From positions 64,001 through 114,606 of the forward strand of contig JAHHHD010000019.1 in the NCBI GenBank assembly GCA_019359505.1: 50,606 nucleotides of DNA, read 5' to 3'. The translations under genes and the position numbers were made by a program. Below the pieces are notes generated by a model, which worked only from the letters and a program-made list of their open reading frames with translations, did no database searches and was not told where the DNA came from. Source of the DNA: Drouetiella hepatica Uher 2000/2452. GTDB lineage: Bacteria; Cyanobacteriota; Cyanobacteriia; Elainellales; Elainellaceae. Below are positions 37,406 through 45,526 of the stretch, one piece after another (position 1 is the stretch's first letter; each line of letters starts with the position of its first letter).

Positions 37406-37710
37406 GCCTATGCTTTGGGTTGTGTTACCAACCCTCCATGAACAGGCGTATGGCGCTCCATTAAGTAACGTGCAACAGGATTATGTTCAACAGATAGCGA
37501 GGCTTCTAAGACTTTCTAAAGATTTTTATACACTAAAATCTGGTCGAAAAAGAAGATTTCGGATTGCCTGGCTGCAAAGTACTTGCCAATCCTAGGTGCG
37601 AGGTGCGATCTCAAGCTGTTTTCATCCTTTGCCTGATGAATTTCTTCAAATAAAAGCTTCAAGGGGATGCTCATAGCGGTGAAAAGAGTACTCGATCGAG
37701 GTCTAGGCAT
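37406..37710 (-). pseudogene. N-terminal fragment of LuxR-family regulator
   Basis: This fragment matches the N-terminal region of the intact LuxR gene at 42118-42834 (MPRPRSSTLFTAM, LLFEEIHQAKDENSLRSHLAP). It then shifts frame and ends around 37406 without the HTH. It is divergent from the DJ-1/PfpI gene at 37781, the same arrangement as the intact pair. Confidence 0.7.
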
Positions 37711-37780
37711 AACCCAGCCGTATTTCTAGTATGGATGCTATGTCCAATACCGAAAGGCATTCACATTCAGGAGAAACAAA

Positions 37781-38503
37781 ATGACCCAAGCTCTAAATCG
37801 CTTACAAATTGGTATTCTTGCAGACCCGAACTGTTTTGTTCCCGATATTATCGGTGTCTACACAGCGTTCTGTGATGCTCCAAATTGCGACATTCACTTC
37901 CTCTGGGAGCACACCAACCTTCAGAAAAACACTGAATCCTTTGGCATGTTGCATCCCTTCCCGGTGCACGCCACGACTACCTTTGCCGATTGTCCCCAAA
38001 ACCTCGATGTTCTGTGTGTTGGAGGTTCTACAACCGGTTTCTTGTCTGACGAAGAAACGTTGACATTTCTCGCTGACCAAGGCGGTCACGCCAAATATCT
38101 CATCGGCATCTGTGCTGGTAGCTTGACGTTGGCTGCTGCGGGTCTATTGACTGGTTACCGGGCAACCACAAATTTTCCGGCAGTCGAGGCGCTTGCTCTC
38201 TTTGGCGCGATTCCAGTAGCAGGAGGTCATGTGGTTGTTGATCGCAACCGCTTCACAGCCGGACCTGTGACTGGCTCGTTCGAGGCAGGACTGATGGTAC
38301 TTGCAGAGCTGCGGGGTGAAGAGGCAGCGAAGGAAGCAGAACTAACAATGGAGTATGCACCTCATCCTCCGTTTGGTACAGGTAGCCCAGAATTGGCAGG
38401 TCCTGAGCTGACGCAAAAACTAATGCAGCGTTATGCACCGTTCGCAAATCAACTCGGCGCAGCGCTTCAAACAGCAGCAGAACGGCTGATGACGAAAGCT
38501 TGA
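37781..38503 (+). CDS. DJ-1/PfpI family protein (isonitrile hydratase-like), copy 1
   Basis: This 240-residue protein has the DJ-1/PfpI fold, with the nucleophile elbow Cys in GICAGSLTLAAAG near residue 110 and a conserved DRNRFTAGPVTGS segment near 150. The C-terminal PPFGTGSPELAGPEL motif is typical of the isonitrile hydratase-like (InhA) branch. That enzyme hydrates isonitriles to N-formamides. It is over 90 percent alike, by eye, to the copy at 41257-41982. GGAG lies upstream of the ATG. A LuxR fragment is divergent from it, so it was probably regulated by that protein once. Confidence 0.85.
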   Translation: MTQALNRLQIGILADPNCFVPDIIGVYTAFCDAPNCDIHFLWEHTNLQKNTESFGMLHPFPVHATTTFADCPQNLDVLCVGGSTTGFLSDEETLTFLADQGGHAKYLIGICAGSLTLAAAGLLTGYRATTNFPAVEALALFGAIPVAGGHVVVDRNRFTAGPVTGSFEAGLMVLAELRGEEAAKEAELTMEYAPHPPFGTGSPELAGPELTQKLMQRYAPFANQLGAALQTAAERLMTKA

Positions 38504-38577
38504 ACTTTTCTGGCGGTCGCTTAACGAATCCCAAATCGTATATGGCGACCGTCATGACAGGTAAGGTAAGTAAAAGG

Positions 38578-38874
38578 TTACTGATTAATGTTCAGCATCG
38601 AGTCAGATGAAGCTTGCTTTGTACTGGAAAAGTGAGATGCTGTCGTAGAGAGTTGTGCAGCCATTTCTGTACGCGACGAGACTCTAAGTTTACGAAATAT
38701 TCGCTTCAAAGCTTGCTTGACAGAATTCTCGGTAATCCAGAGTTCATTCCCGATCTCTGCATTGGTTCGCCCCGAAGCAACCAAGTCGGCAATCTGTAAC
38801 TCACGCGACGTTAGGCAATGGGTGCTAAACGTTTGGTGCGGAGGTTTTGAAGTTACGCTTCGTGCAAATCGCAC
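38578..38874 (-). pseudogene. C-terminal fragment of LuxR regulator, interrupted by MITE
   Basis: The fragment keeps the complete LuxR HTH (LTSRELQIADLVASGRTNAE, ENSVKQALKRIFRKL). Its upstream coding part breaks at about 38880, exactly where the 212 bp MITE begins, whereas the intact homologue at 42118-42834 continues. The stop has shifted and adds about 18 residues. A short N-terminal remnant of a LuxR gene appears beyond the second MITE at 41020-41085. Confidence 0.7.
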
Positions 38875-38881
38875 GGTTGAT

Positions 38882-39093
38882 GTAAGTGAGCAGATTATTT
38901 GGCGCAGTTAGCAAATGAGTGGCGCAACCCGTAGAACCTCCACCATTACATCCATCCCGCTCGTTTTCTTACCGCTATAGCCTGCCGCTGGTCTCTACTG
39001 CTTGATTACCTTTAAGCTCATTGAGATGGTGATTATAGCGATTTTTCATTGCGCTACATATTTGCCTTTGCGCCATTCTTTCTGTTCACTTAC
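38882..39093. mobile_element. MITE copy 1 (212 bp)
   Basis: It begins GTAAGTGAGCAGATTATTTG and ends in the imperfect complement (CATTCTTTCTGTTCACTTAC). It is about 90 percent identical to 40699-40912. A TA at each border fits an IS630/Tc1-mariner-type target duplication. It encodes no protein. Confidence 0.7.
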
Positions 39094-39160
39094 ATTTGCT
39101 CAGTGATCTGCTACGTATTCAAATCAACTCTCGCTCTACACATCTCAACAGGATAATCCG

Positions 39161-40642
39161 TTGACTATACCCACTGTCGATCGCTCAACTCGATCAATTT
39201 CTCGCCGTTGGCTGGCATTGCTCCTCCTCTGTGCCGCACAGTTCATGATGGTGCTGGATTTTTCGATCGTCAATGTTGCCTTATCTGCCATTCAGCAGGA
39301 TCTGGGCTTCTCACAGCAAAATCTGCAATGGATTGTAAGTGCCTACGCGCTGGCGTCTGGTGGCTTTCTGCTACTCGGTGGCAGAGCCGCAGATTTGTTT
39401 GGTCGCCGTCGCGTCTTCATGATTGGACTGGGACTGTTCACGCTTGCCTCTCTGGTAGGAGGTTTTGCTCAGGTGCAGTGGATTTTGATTGCTGCTCGTG
39501 CCGTGCAGGGCTTAGGAGCCGCAATCGTCTCTCCTGCTGCCCTGTCGATTCTGACGACAACCTTTGCTGAAGGACAGGAACGTAATCGTGCCCTGAGCAT
39601 CTGGGGCGCGATTGCCGCAGGTGGCTTCGCCGCAGGGGTTCTTCTGGGCGGCATTCTCACCGATACCCTTAATTGGCGCTCGGTGATGTTTGTTAACGTG
39701 CCGATCGGCTTGCTTACCCTCGTTCTTACGCCAATGCTATTGTCAGAGAGCCGTGATAGAAGTGCCACCTCACAAATCGATGTGCTGGGTGCAGTCACCG
39801 TCACAACCGGATTAGTGATATTGGTGTACGCCCTGGAGCAAGCCAGTAGCGCAGGCTGGGGTTCCGTGCAAACATTGGGGCTTTTGGGCGTGGCGCTAGT
39901 GTTGCTGGCAGCGTTCGTGTTGATCGAAGCTCGGTCTCCAGATCCATTGGTGCCCTTGCGCGTGTTTCGACAACGCACCGTTACGGGAGCAAACCTGATT
40001 GGACTATTGATGAGCGCAGCGATCGGCTCGACCATCTTTATCCTGACTCTGTACATGCAGCAAATTCTGAACTACTCTGCCCTGCAAACCGGACTGGCGT
40101 TTTTGCCCCATGCGATTGCCGCCATGATTGCCGCCCCGATCGCCTCCCAACTCGCAACCCGACTCGGTACAAAAAATACCCTCATAGCCAGCATGACACT
40201 GGCGGCAGTGGGGTTACTGCACCTCAGTCGGATTCCGGTGCAGGGCAACTTTGTGCGCGATCTGCTACCAGGAACGGTAGTTATTGGCTTTGGCATTGTG
40301 ATGACGCTAGTTGCTGTGACGATCGCTGCCACCGCAGGCATCAGCGATAGTGAACAAGGCATAGCATCGGGCTTACTCAACACATCACAGCAGATCGGGG
40401 CAGCATTGGGACTTGCCATCCTCGTTGCGGTCTCAACGGCTCGAACTGAGGCGGTAATGGCTCAGTTGGGTGGAGCGGCGGATGCCCAACGGATTGCATT
40501 AACGGCAGGCTTTAGGGCGGCGTTGGTCGGGGGTGTGAGCTTTGCGATCGTTGGCGTATTGGTAGCCTTATTTGTCATCCAAGCGGCGGATTGTCGAAAA
40601 AACAAACTGAGGCGTAACGCTGAAGTGGGGCGATCGCGCTGA
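39161..40642 (+). CDS. MFS multidrug exporter, DHA2 (EmrB/QacA) family
   Basis: This 493-residue protein starts at TTG 39161 after AGGA. It has about 14 membrane segments, with the family motifs LDFSIVNVALSAIQQDLGFS in TM1 and GGRAADLFGRRRVF in the first cytoplasmic loop (motif A). The length and topology fit DHA2 drug:H+ antiporters. It exports small toxic molecules across the inner membrane. The gene stands exactly between two MITEs and inside a broken LuxR gene, so the unit 38882-40912 looks like a mobile cassette. No regulator accompanies it. Confidence 0.9.
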   Translation: MTIPTVDRSTRSISRRWLALLLLCAAQFMMVLDFSIVNVALSAIQQDLGFSQQNLQWIVSAYALASGGFLLLGGRAADLFGRRRVFMIGLGLFTLASLVGGFAQVQWILIAARAVQGLGAAIVSPAALSILTTTFAEGQERNRALSIWGAIAAGGFAAGVLLGGILTDTLNWRSVMFVNVPIGLLTLVLTPMLLSESRDRSATSQIDVLGAVTVTTGLVILVYALEQASSAGWGSVQTLGLLGVALVLLAAFVLIEARSPDPLVPLRVFRQRTVTGANLIGLLMSAAIGSTIFILTLYMQQILNYSALQTGLAFLPHAIAAMIAAPIASQLATRLGTKNTLIASMTLAAVGLLHLSRIPVQGNFVRDLLPGTVVIGFGIVMTLVAVTIAATAGISDSEQGIASGLLNTSQQIGAALGLAILVAVSTARTEAVMAQLGGAADAQRIALTAGFRAALVGGVSFAIVGVLVALFVIQAADCRKNKLRRNAEVGRSR

Positions 40643-40698
40643 GGAACCGACCGAGGAGAAGTTAAACTCAGCAGGATGATTGCGTCAGCTAAACTGGT

Positions 40699-40912
40699 GT
40701 AAGTGAGCAGGTTATTTGGCGCAGTTAGCAAATGAGTGGCGCAACCCGTAGAACCTCCACCATTACATCCATCCCGCTCGTTTTCTTACCGCCATAGCCT
40801 GCCGCTGGTCTCTACTGCTTGATTACCTTTAATCTTATTGCGATAGTGATTATAGCGATTTTTCACTGCGCCACATAATCTGCTCTTTGCACAATTCTTT
40901 CTGCTCACTTAC
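40699..40912. mobile_element. MITE copy 2 (214 bp)
   Basis: It is a near-identical, same-orientation partner of the element at 38882-39093, with ends GTAAGTGAGCAGGTTATTTG and CTTTCTGCTCACTTAC and TA at both borders. Together the two flank the MFS exporter. Confidence 0.7.
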
Positions 40913-41019
40913 AAGATTGTTGGGTTAAAACCTCTGTATAACCCAAGCAATCGCAGCTACTGGAAGATCATCGTGCCAATTTTTGAAGTTATTCCGTTAA
41001 GTTGACAATACCTTTCAAA

Positions 41020-41085
41020 CAGAAGCTGCAAAGGATTTGCCATAGTGGCAATGGCAAAAAGTGTACCCGATCGAGGTCTAGGCAT
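41020..41085 (-). pseudogene. N-terminal remnant of LuxR regulator
   Basis: Minus-strand translation from 41085 begins MPRPRSGTLFAIATMANPLQ, similar to the N-terminus of the intact LuxR at 42118-42834. The similarity then fades. It probably belongs to the gene split by the MITE-MFS-MITE cassette. Confidence 0.5.
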
Positions 41086-41116
41086 AACCCAGTCGTATTT
41101 CTAGTATGGATGCTAT

Positions 41117-41215
41117 GGCAACTGTCGAGACAGTTAAGACAAAGGGGGTGTGGGCTTAGCCCCAGCCAGGAGTTCTACCCCTGCACCCCGTCCCAACCAA
41201 CCCCTTGGTTGCTAT
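41117..41215. mobile_element. 99-bp insertion in the DJ-1 copy 2 promoter
   Basis: Compared with the same region before copy 1 (near 37735), copy 2 has about 99 extra bases bounded by GCTAT at both ends (41112-41116 and 41211-41215). The insert starts with a small palindrome AACTGTC-GA-GACAGTT and is GC-rich afterwards. It looks like a small non-coding mobile repeat with a 5-base target duplication. Confidence 0.5.
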
Positions 41216-41256
41216 ATGTCCAATACCGAAAAGAATTCACATCCAGGAGAAATAAA

Positions 41257-41982
41257 GTGACTCAAGCTCTAGATCGCTTACAAATTGGTATTCTTGTAGA
41301 CCCGAACTGCTTTGTTCCCGACATTATCGGTGTCTACACAGCGTTCTGTGATGCTCCAAATTGCGACATTCACTTCCTCTGGAAGCACACCAACCCTCAG
41401 AAAAACACTGAATCCTTTGGCATGTTGCATCCCTTCCCGGTGCACGCTACGACTACCTTTGCTGATTGTCCCCAAAACCTCGATGTTCTGTGTGTTGGAG
41501 CCTCTACACCCAATATCTGGTCTGATGAGGAAACGTTGGCATTTCTCGCTGACCAAGGCAGTCACGCCAAATATCTCATCGGCATCTGCGCTGGTAGCCT
41601 GACGTTGGCTGCTGCGGGTCTATTGACTGGTTACCGGGCAACCACAAATTTTCAGGCAATTGAGGCACTTGCTCTCTTTGGTGCGATTCCAGTAGCAGGA
41701 GGTCATGTGGTCGTCGATCGCAACCGCTTCACAGCCGGACCTGTGACTGGCTCGTTCGAGGCGGGACTAATGGTACTCGCAGAGCTGCGGGGTAAAGAGG
41801 CGGCGAAGGAAGCAGAACTAACAATGGAGTATGCACCTCATCCTCCGTTTGGTACAGGTAGCCCAGAATTGGCAGGTCCTGAGCTGACGCAAAAACTAAT
41901 GCAGCGTTATGCACCGTTCGCAAATCAATTTGGCGCAGCGCTTCAAACAGCAGCAGAACGGTTGATGATCACGAAAGCCTGA
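41257..41982 (+). CDS. DJ-1/PfpI family protein (isonitrile hydratase-like), copy 2
   Basis: The start chosen is GTG 41257, which corresponds to the ATG of copy 1 and has AGGAGA upstream; longer frames run through non-coding sequence. The 241 residues differ from copy 1 at a few positions, mainly after VLCVGASTP. The Cys elbow GICAGSLTLAAAG is retained. It is followed on the opposite strand by an intact LuxR gene. Its upstream region has acquired a 99 bp insert that probably changes its expression. Confidence 0.8.
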   Translation: MTQALDRLQIGILVDPNCFVPDIIGVYTAFCDAPNCDIHFLWKHTNPQKNTESFGMLHPFPVHATTTFADCPQNLDVLCVGASTPNIWSDEETLAFLADQGSHAKYLIGICAGSLTLAAAGLLTGYRATTNFQAIEALALFGAIPVAGGHVVVDRNRFTAGPVTGSFEAGLMVLAELRGKEAAKEAELTMEYAPHPPFGTGSPELAGPELTQKLMQRYAPFANQFGAALQTAAERLMITKA

Positions 41983-42117
41983 ACTTTTCTGGCGGTCGCT
42001 TAACGAATCCCAAATCGTATATGGCGACCGTCATGACAGGTAAGGCAAGTGAGAGGTTGCTGATCAAGGTTCAGCATCGAGTCAGATGAAGATTGCTTTG
42101 TACTGGAAAAGTGAGTT

Positions 42118-42834
42118 TCATCGCGTAGAGAGCTGTGTAACCATCTCTGTACGCGATGAAACTTTAAGCTTACGAAACATTCGCTTCAAAGCTTGCTTGA
42201 CAGAATTCTCGGTAATCCAAAGCTCATTCCCGATCTCTGCATTGGTTCGCCCCGAAGCAACCAAGTCGGCAATCTGTAACTCACGTGGCGTTAATCGACG
42301 GGTGCTAAACGGTTGCTGAGAAGGTTTTGAAGTTACGCTTCGTGCAAACCGCACGGTTGCAGTCCAAGCGGATAGATGCAAACAAATGGCACTCAGATCA
42401 GCTAAATCTTGGGTGTCAAAGGCAGGCATTGATTTTTCACGGGTACATCCCACTGAACCGACGACTTGACCATGAGCGACAATTGGTCCTGCCATCACAT
42501 GCCAGTGATCTGGACGCGGACAGATTAGTTTCCAAGCTCTGGGTGTGGTCACCAATCCTTCGTGGACGGGGGTATGATGTTCTACGATGTAACGCGCCAC
42601 AGGATTATGTTCCAGAGATAGAGCAAGGTTGAGCACGGGCTGAAACTTTTGGTCGGCTAGAAGCTGGTCGAAGAAAAAGATTCCTGATCGCGAAGCCGCA
42701 AAGTACTCGCCAAGTTTTGGCGCAAGGTGCGATCGCAAGCTGTTTTCATCCTTTGCCTGATGGATTTCTTCAAATAAAAGCTTCAGGGGAATAGTCATGG
42801 CGGTGAAAAGAGTACTCGATCGAGGTCTAGGCAC
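42118..42834 (-). CDS. LuxR-family transcriptional regulator with GAF-like sensor
   Basis: This 238-residue protein has an N-terminal GAF-like sensor domain at about 10-160 and a C-terminal LuxR HTH at about 175-235 (LTPRELQIADLVASGRTNAE, ENSVKQALKRMF). It is divergent from the isonitrile hydratase-like gene at 42898, with a 63-base shared promoter region, and is a natural candidate for its regulator. The sensed ligand is unknown. It is the only intact one of several LuxR copies here, so it may also control the DJ-1 paralogues. Confidence 0.85.
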   Translation of the reverse strand: MPRPRSSTLFTAMTIPLKLLFEEIHQAKDENSLRSHLAPKLGEYFAASRSGIFFFDQLLADQKFQPVLNLALSLEHNPVARYIVEHHTPVHEGLVTTPRAWKLICPRPDHWHVMAGPIVAHGQVVGSVGCTREKSMPAFDTQDLADLSAICLHLSAWTATVRFARSVTSKPSQQPFSTRRLTPRELQIADLVASGRTNAEIGNELWITENSVKQALKRMFRKLKVSSRTEMVTQLSTR

Positions 42835-42897
42835 GGTGAGTTGCCATTTCTAATATAAGGATAGCTTCAATTGCAAGCGCTACAAGGAGATAAATTC

Positions 42898-43575
42898 ATG
42901 ACTGACTCACAAAAGTACATCATTGGTTTGGTCTTTTATCCCGGCATGACCTCACTGGATATAGTGGGACCGCATCAAGTTTTTAGTGCGCTTCCCGGTG
43001 TCGAACTGCATCGGATCTGGAAAACGCTAGACCCCATTACAGGCGATGACGGATTGGTGGTTGTGCCAGATACCACCTTTGCAAATTGCCCGTCCTTGGA
43101 CGTCATTTGTGTCGGCGGCGGCTTAGGACAGTGGGCAATTGTAGACGATCCAGATGTGCTTGAGTTTTTCCGCAAACAAGGCAAGACTGCAAAGTTTATC
43201 ACCTCTGTGTGTACCGGGTCGGAGTTTCTGGCGAAAGCGGGTCTGCTACAGGGTTATCGAGCAGCGACGCACTGGGGAATGCGCGAACAACTGATGACAC
43301 ATCTAGGCGTTGAGGTTGGAACCGAGCGCGTCGTTGTCGATCGCAATCGCATTACGGGTGGAGGTGTGACAGCCGGGATTGATTTTGGTTTGACGATCGC
43401 GAGTATCCTTTACGGCGAGGAAACCGCCAAGATTGTTCAATTATTACTGGAGTACGATCCTGCCCCTCCATTTGATACCGGTTCGCCCGAAAAAGCGGGT
43501 CCTGAGTTGGTCAACAAAGCAAGGTTATTTGTGCAGGAGATCACAAGTTTAGAACTTGCACAATCAGTAAGCTGA
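42898..43575 (+). CDS. DJ-1/PfpI family isonitrile hydratase-like protein
   Basis: This 225-residue protein starts at ATG 42898 with AAGGAG upstream. It carries the Cys elbow SVCTGSEFLAKAGLL near residue 100, DRNRITGGGVTAGIDFG near 147 and a GSPEKAGPEL tail. It is closer to characterised isonitrile hydratase (InhA) than the two paralogues to its left, with an N-terminal GLVFYPGMTSLDIVGP block typical of that enzyme. The reaction would be hydration of an isonitrile to an N-formamide. A divergent LuxR gene and a downstream HD hydrolase suggest a small nitrogen-compound detoxification locus. Confidence 0.85.
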   Translation: MTDSQKYIIGLVFYPGMTSLDIVGPHQVFSALPGVELHRIWKTLDPITGDDGLVVVPDTTFANCPSLDVICVGGGLGQWAIVDDPDVLEFFRKQGKTAKFITSVCTGSEFLAKAGLLQGYRAATHWGMREQLMTHLGVEVGTERVVVDRNRITGGGVTAGIDFGLTIASILYGEETAKIVQLLLEYDPAPPFDTGSPEKAGPELVNKARLFVQEITSLELAQSVS

Positions 43576-43670
43576 TACCAATTCTTGGTGAAGCGGCATT
43601 GAACAAGGGGCTTAAGCCCCTTGTGAGGCAAGGATTTGTTCTGTGTAACCTCAAATCGAATGGGTATGAC

Positions 43671-44099
43671 ATGACTACAACTTCGGAAACAGATCACGAT
43701 CTTGCTGCTGCAAGCTGGGTAAAACTTGGGTTTTACGCGACTTCCATTCTTTTTAACGTTTGCTTAATTGCTCAGGTATTAACGGTTGGTGTTGCCTACT
43801 TCACTGATCCTGCCTGGTGGACTATTCATGTGTGGCTCGTGCGAGGGTATGGTGGACTATCACTCATATTGCTGATGGGGTCATTAATTGCTCCATTCTC
43901 AGACCGAGTTCGATCACTCACTGCTAGTCTACCTGTGCTGCTTGGACTCCAGTTTTGCAGCATTCATCTCAAGACTCCGCTTCATTTAGAGGTGCTTCAT
44001 CCGCTGATTGGTTTCACGTTATTCTACGTGTCTTCAAGCCTTGTACATCGTGTATCGCGTGACGTGTTTAACAAGTCAGATGCTGTAACTAAATCGTAG
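43671..44099 (+). CDS. DUF6220-like four-TM membrane protein
   Basis: The start chosen is ATG 43671, giving 142 residues with four hydrophobic segments (about 20-42, 55-77, 85-103 and 108-128). The pattern of His and Trp (WWTIHVWLVRGYG) suggests the DUF6220 family, members of which are small inner-membrane proteins of unknown function. It lies 95 bases after the isonitrile hydratase-like gene and 9 bases before the next small membrane protein, probably in one operon. Confidence 0.65.
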   Translation: MTTTSETDHDLAAASWVKLGFYATSILFNVCLIAQVLTVGVAYFTDPAWWTIHVWLVRGYGGLSLILLMGSLIAPFSDRVRSLTASLPVLLGLQFCSIHLKTPLHLEVLHPLIGFTLFYVSSSLVHRVSRDVFNKSDAVTKS

Positions 44100-44309
44100 G
44101 AAGAACTTGTGACCATTTCAACTCAAAGAGACGTTCGCGTCACAATTATTTCTAGAGTTTGGGCGTATGCAACAGTGATGCTCTTAATTTCTATCTTGCT
44201 GAATGGTCAGGGACACAATCGGAAGGTGCTCTTCCTGCCAGCATTAATCGTGCTCGACGCGGTAACCAGCACAATCGTTGTTTTAAGAAAGTTGCATGAT
44301 CACCAACAT
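44056..44309 (+). repeat. Direct repeat, left copy
   Basis: About 252 bp repeated with some 90 percent identity at 45028-45281 (offset 972). It covers the end of the DUF6220-like gene and most of the small membrane protein gene. The two copies bracket the HD hydrolase gene. Confidence 0.75.
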
Positions 44310-44330
44310 GAGATTCTATACACAAGTTGA
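44109..44330 (+). CDS. Small membrane protein, C-terminally truncated copy
   Basis: This 73-residue protein has a GTG start preceded by GGAAGAA. Two hydrophobic segments (about 15-32 and 42-60) match the 96-residue paralogue at 45081. After residue 64 the sequence departs at the duplication breakpoint and ends HEILYTS, losing the coiled-coil tail. It may be non-functional. Confidence 0.55.
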   Translation: MTISTQRDVRVTIISRVWAYATVMLLISILLNGQGHNRKVLFLPALIVLDAVTSTIVVLRKLHDHQHEILYTS

Positions 44331-44352
44331 TTTATCAAATAAGGAAACACAT

Positions 44353-44982
44353 ATGTCCTCAATTCATCACTCAATTCCAGACAGCAAAATTTGTCAGAAA
44401 GCAACTCAACTGGTTGCAGAAGTGTCACCCACTTTTTTGTGTCACCACTGTATGCGCACATTTTTCTTTGGCGATTTGCTTGGTCAACGGGATGGGCTGA
44501 AGTGCGATCGCGAACTGCTGTATCTCGGTGCGGTGCTGCACGACTTGGGACTAACCGATCGCTTTGATGGGGAACAGCGATTTGAAGTGGATGGTGCAGA
44601 CGCAGCACAGGCTTTTGTTCTGGAGCATGGACTATCAGACGCAAAGGCAGAAATCGTTTGGGACGCGGTTGCCCTTCATACATCCATTGGAATTGGTTCG
44701 CGCAAACAGCCCGAAATTGCTTTGGTGAATCTGGGAGCAAGTGCAGACGTGTTAGGCATCCGAATGACTGACATTTCACCAGAAATAGTCGAGCAAGTGC
44801 TGGATGCGCATCCTCGACTCGGTTTTAATGCAGCAATGACTGAATTGTTAGTATCACAAGTCAAACGTAAGCCGCATACCGCTGCGCTCACCTGGCTAAC
44901 AGAAGTGGGACGAAGTTGCGTTCATGGTTTTGTTTCACCAAGTTGGAATGAAATGCTTGATCGCAGTCCGTTTGCTGAGTGA
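44353..44982 (+). CDS. HD-domain hydrolase, cyanamide hydratase-like
   Basis: The start chosen is ATG 44353, with AAGGAAA upstream, giving 209 residues. Metal ligands of the HD fold are visible: His in CHHCMRTFFFG near 33, the HD pair in AVLHDLGLT near 65 and a His in VALHTSIG near 110. The sequence pattern resembles the cyanamide hydratase and related HD-hydrolase branch. Placement after an isonitrile hydratase-like gene fits a nitrile/cyanamide/isonitrile detoxification role, but the substrate is not shown by sequence. The gene is flanked by 252 bp direct repeats, so it could have been inserted by duplication. Confidence 0.75.
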   Translation: MSSIHHSIPDSKICQKATQLVAEVSPTFLCHHCMRTFFFGDLLGQRDGLKCDRELLYLGAVLHDLGLTDRFDGEQRFEVDGADAAQAFVLEHGLSDAKAEIVWDAVALHTSIGIGSRKQPEIALVNLGASADVLGIRMTDISPEIVEQVLDAHPRLGFNAAMTELLVSQVKRKPHTAALTWLTEVGRSCVHGFVSPSWNEMLDRSPFAE

Positions 44983-45027
44983 TAGGACAATTGCTTTCAA
45001 ATTACTATTCAAGCTTTCATCATATAT

Positions 45028-45281
45028 TGCGTGACGTGTTTAACAAGCCAGATGCTGTAACTAAATCGTAGGAGGAACTTGTGACCATTTCAACTCAAAG
45101 AGACGTTCGCGTCACAATTATTTCTAGAATTTGGGCGTATGCAACAGCGATGCTCTTAATTTCTATCTTACTTAATGGTCACGGACACAATCGGAAGGTG
45201 CTCTTTTTGCCTGCAACAATTGTGTTCGGTGCGACAATCAGCACGATCATTGTGTTGAGGAAGTTGCGTGATCATCAACCT
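45028..45281 (+). repeat. Direct repeat, right copy
   Basis: This is the partner of 44056-44309. It contains the complete 5' part of the intact small membrane protein gene. Confidence 0.75.
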
Positions 45282-45371
45282 AACGCTAAATCTCCATCCG
45301 AAACCCTGGAGGAGCTTAAACAACGCATTGAGAATCTGGAGGCGATCGCTGCAAGTGACACTAGGTATTAG
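45081..45371 (+). CDS. Small membrane protein with coiled-coil tail, intact copy
   Basis: This 96-residue protein starts at GTG 45081 after AGGAGG. It has two hydrophobic segments (about 15-32 and 42-60) and a C-terminal helix with heptad-like pattern (LEELKQRIENLEAIA). It is the intact version of the truncated copy at 44109. No family is recognised; it may be a small regulator at the membrane. Confidence 0.65.
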   Translation: MTISTQRDVRVTIISRIWAYATAMLLISILLNGHGHNRKVLFLPATIVFGATISTIIVLRKLRDHQPNAKSPSETLEELKQRIENLEAIAASDTRY

Positions 45372-45526
45372 GATCATTCTCTAAAGCAACTTGAGCAAAC
45401 AACGCTCGATCGTAGTTGAATTGATATTGCCTATAGAAAATTGAGAAGGACACCGCATAACCGCCTTTGCATAGCAGACGAGAAATTTTGGTCGCTAAGG
45501 CTGAAACTTCTATAGAACAAGGCTTT

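Noticed and set aside
39469-40056. 195-codon frame opposite the MFS exporter
   Set aside because: The plus-strand exporter has complete TM and motif structure. The antisense frame is Pro/Thr/Arg-rich without domains.
44300-44779. 159-codon frame opposite the HD gene
   Set aside because: It overlaps the well-supported HD hydrolase and has no family pattern.
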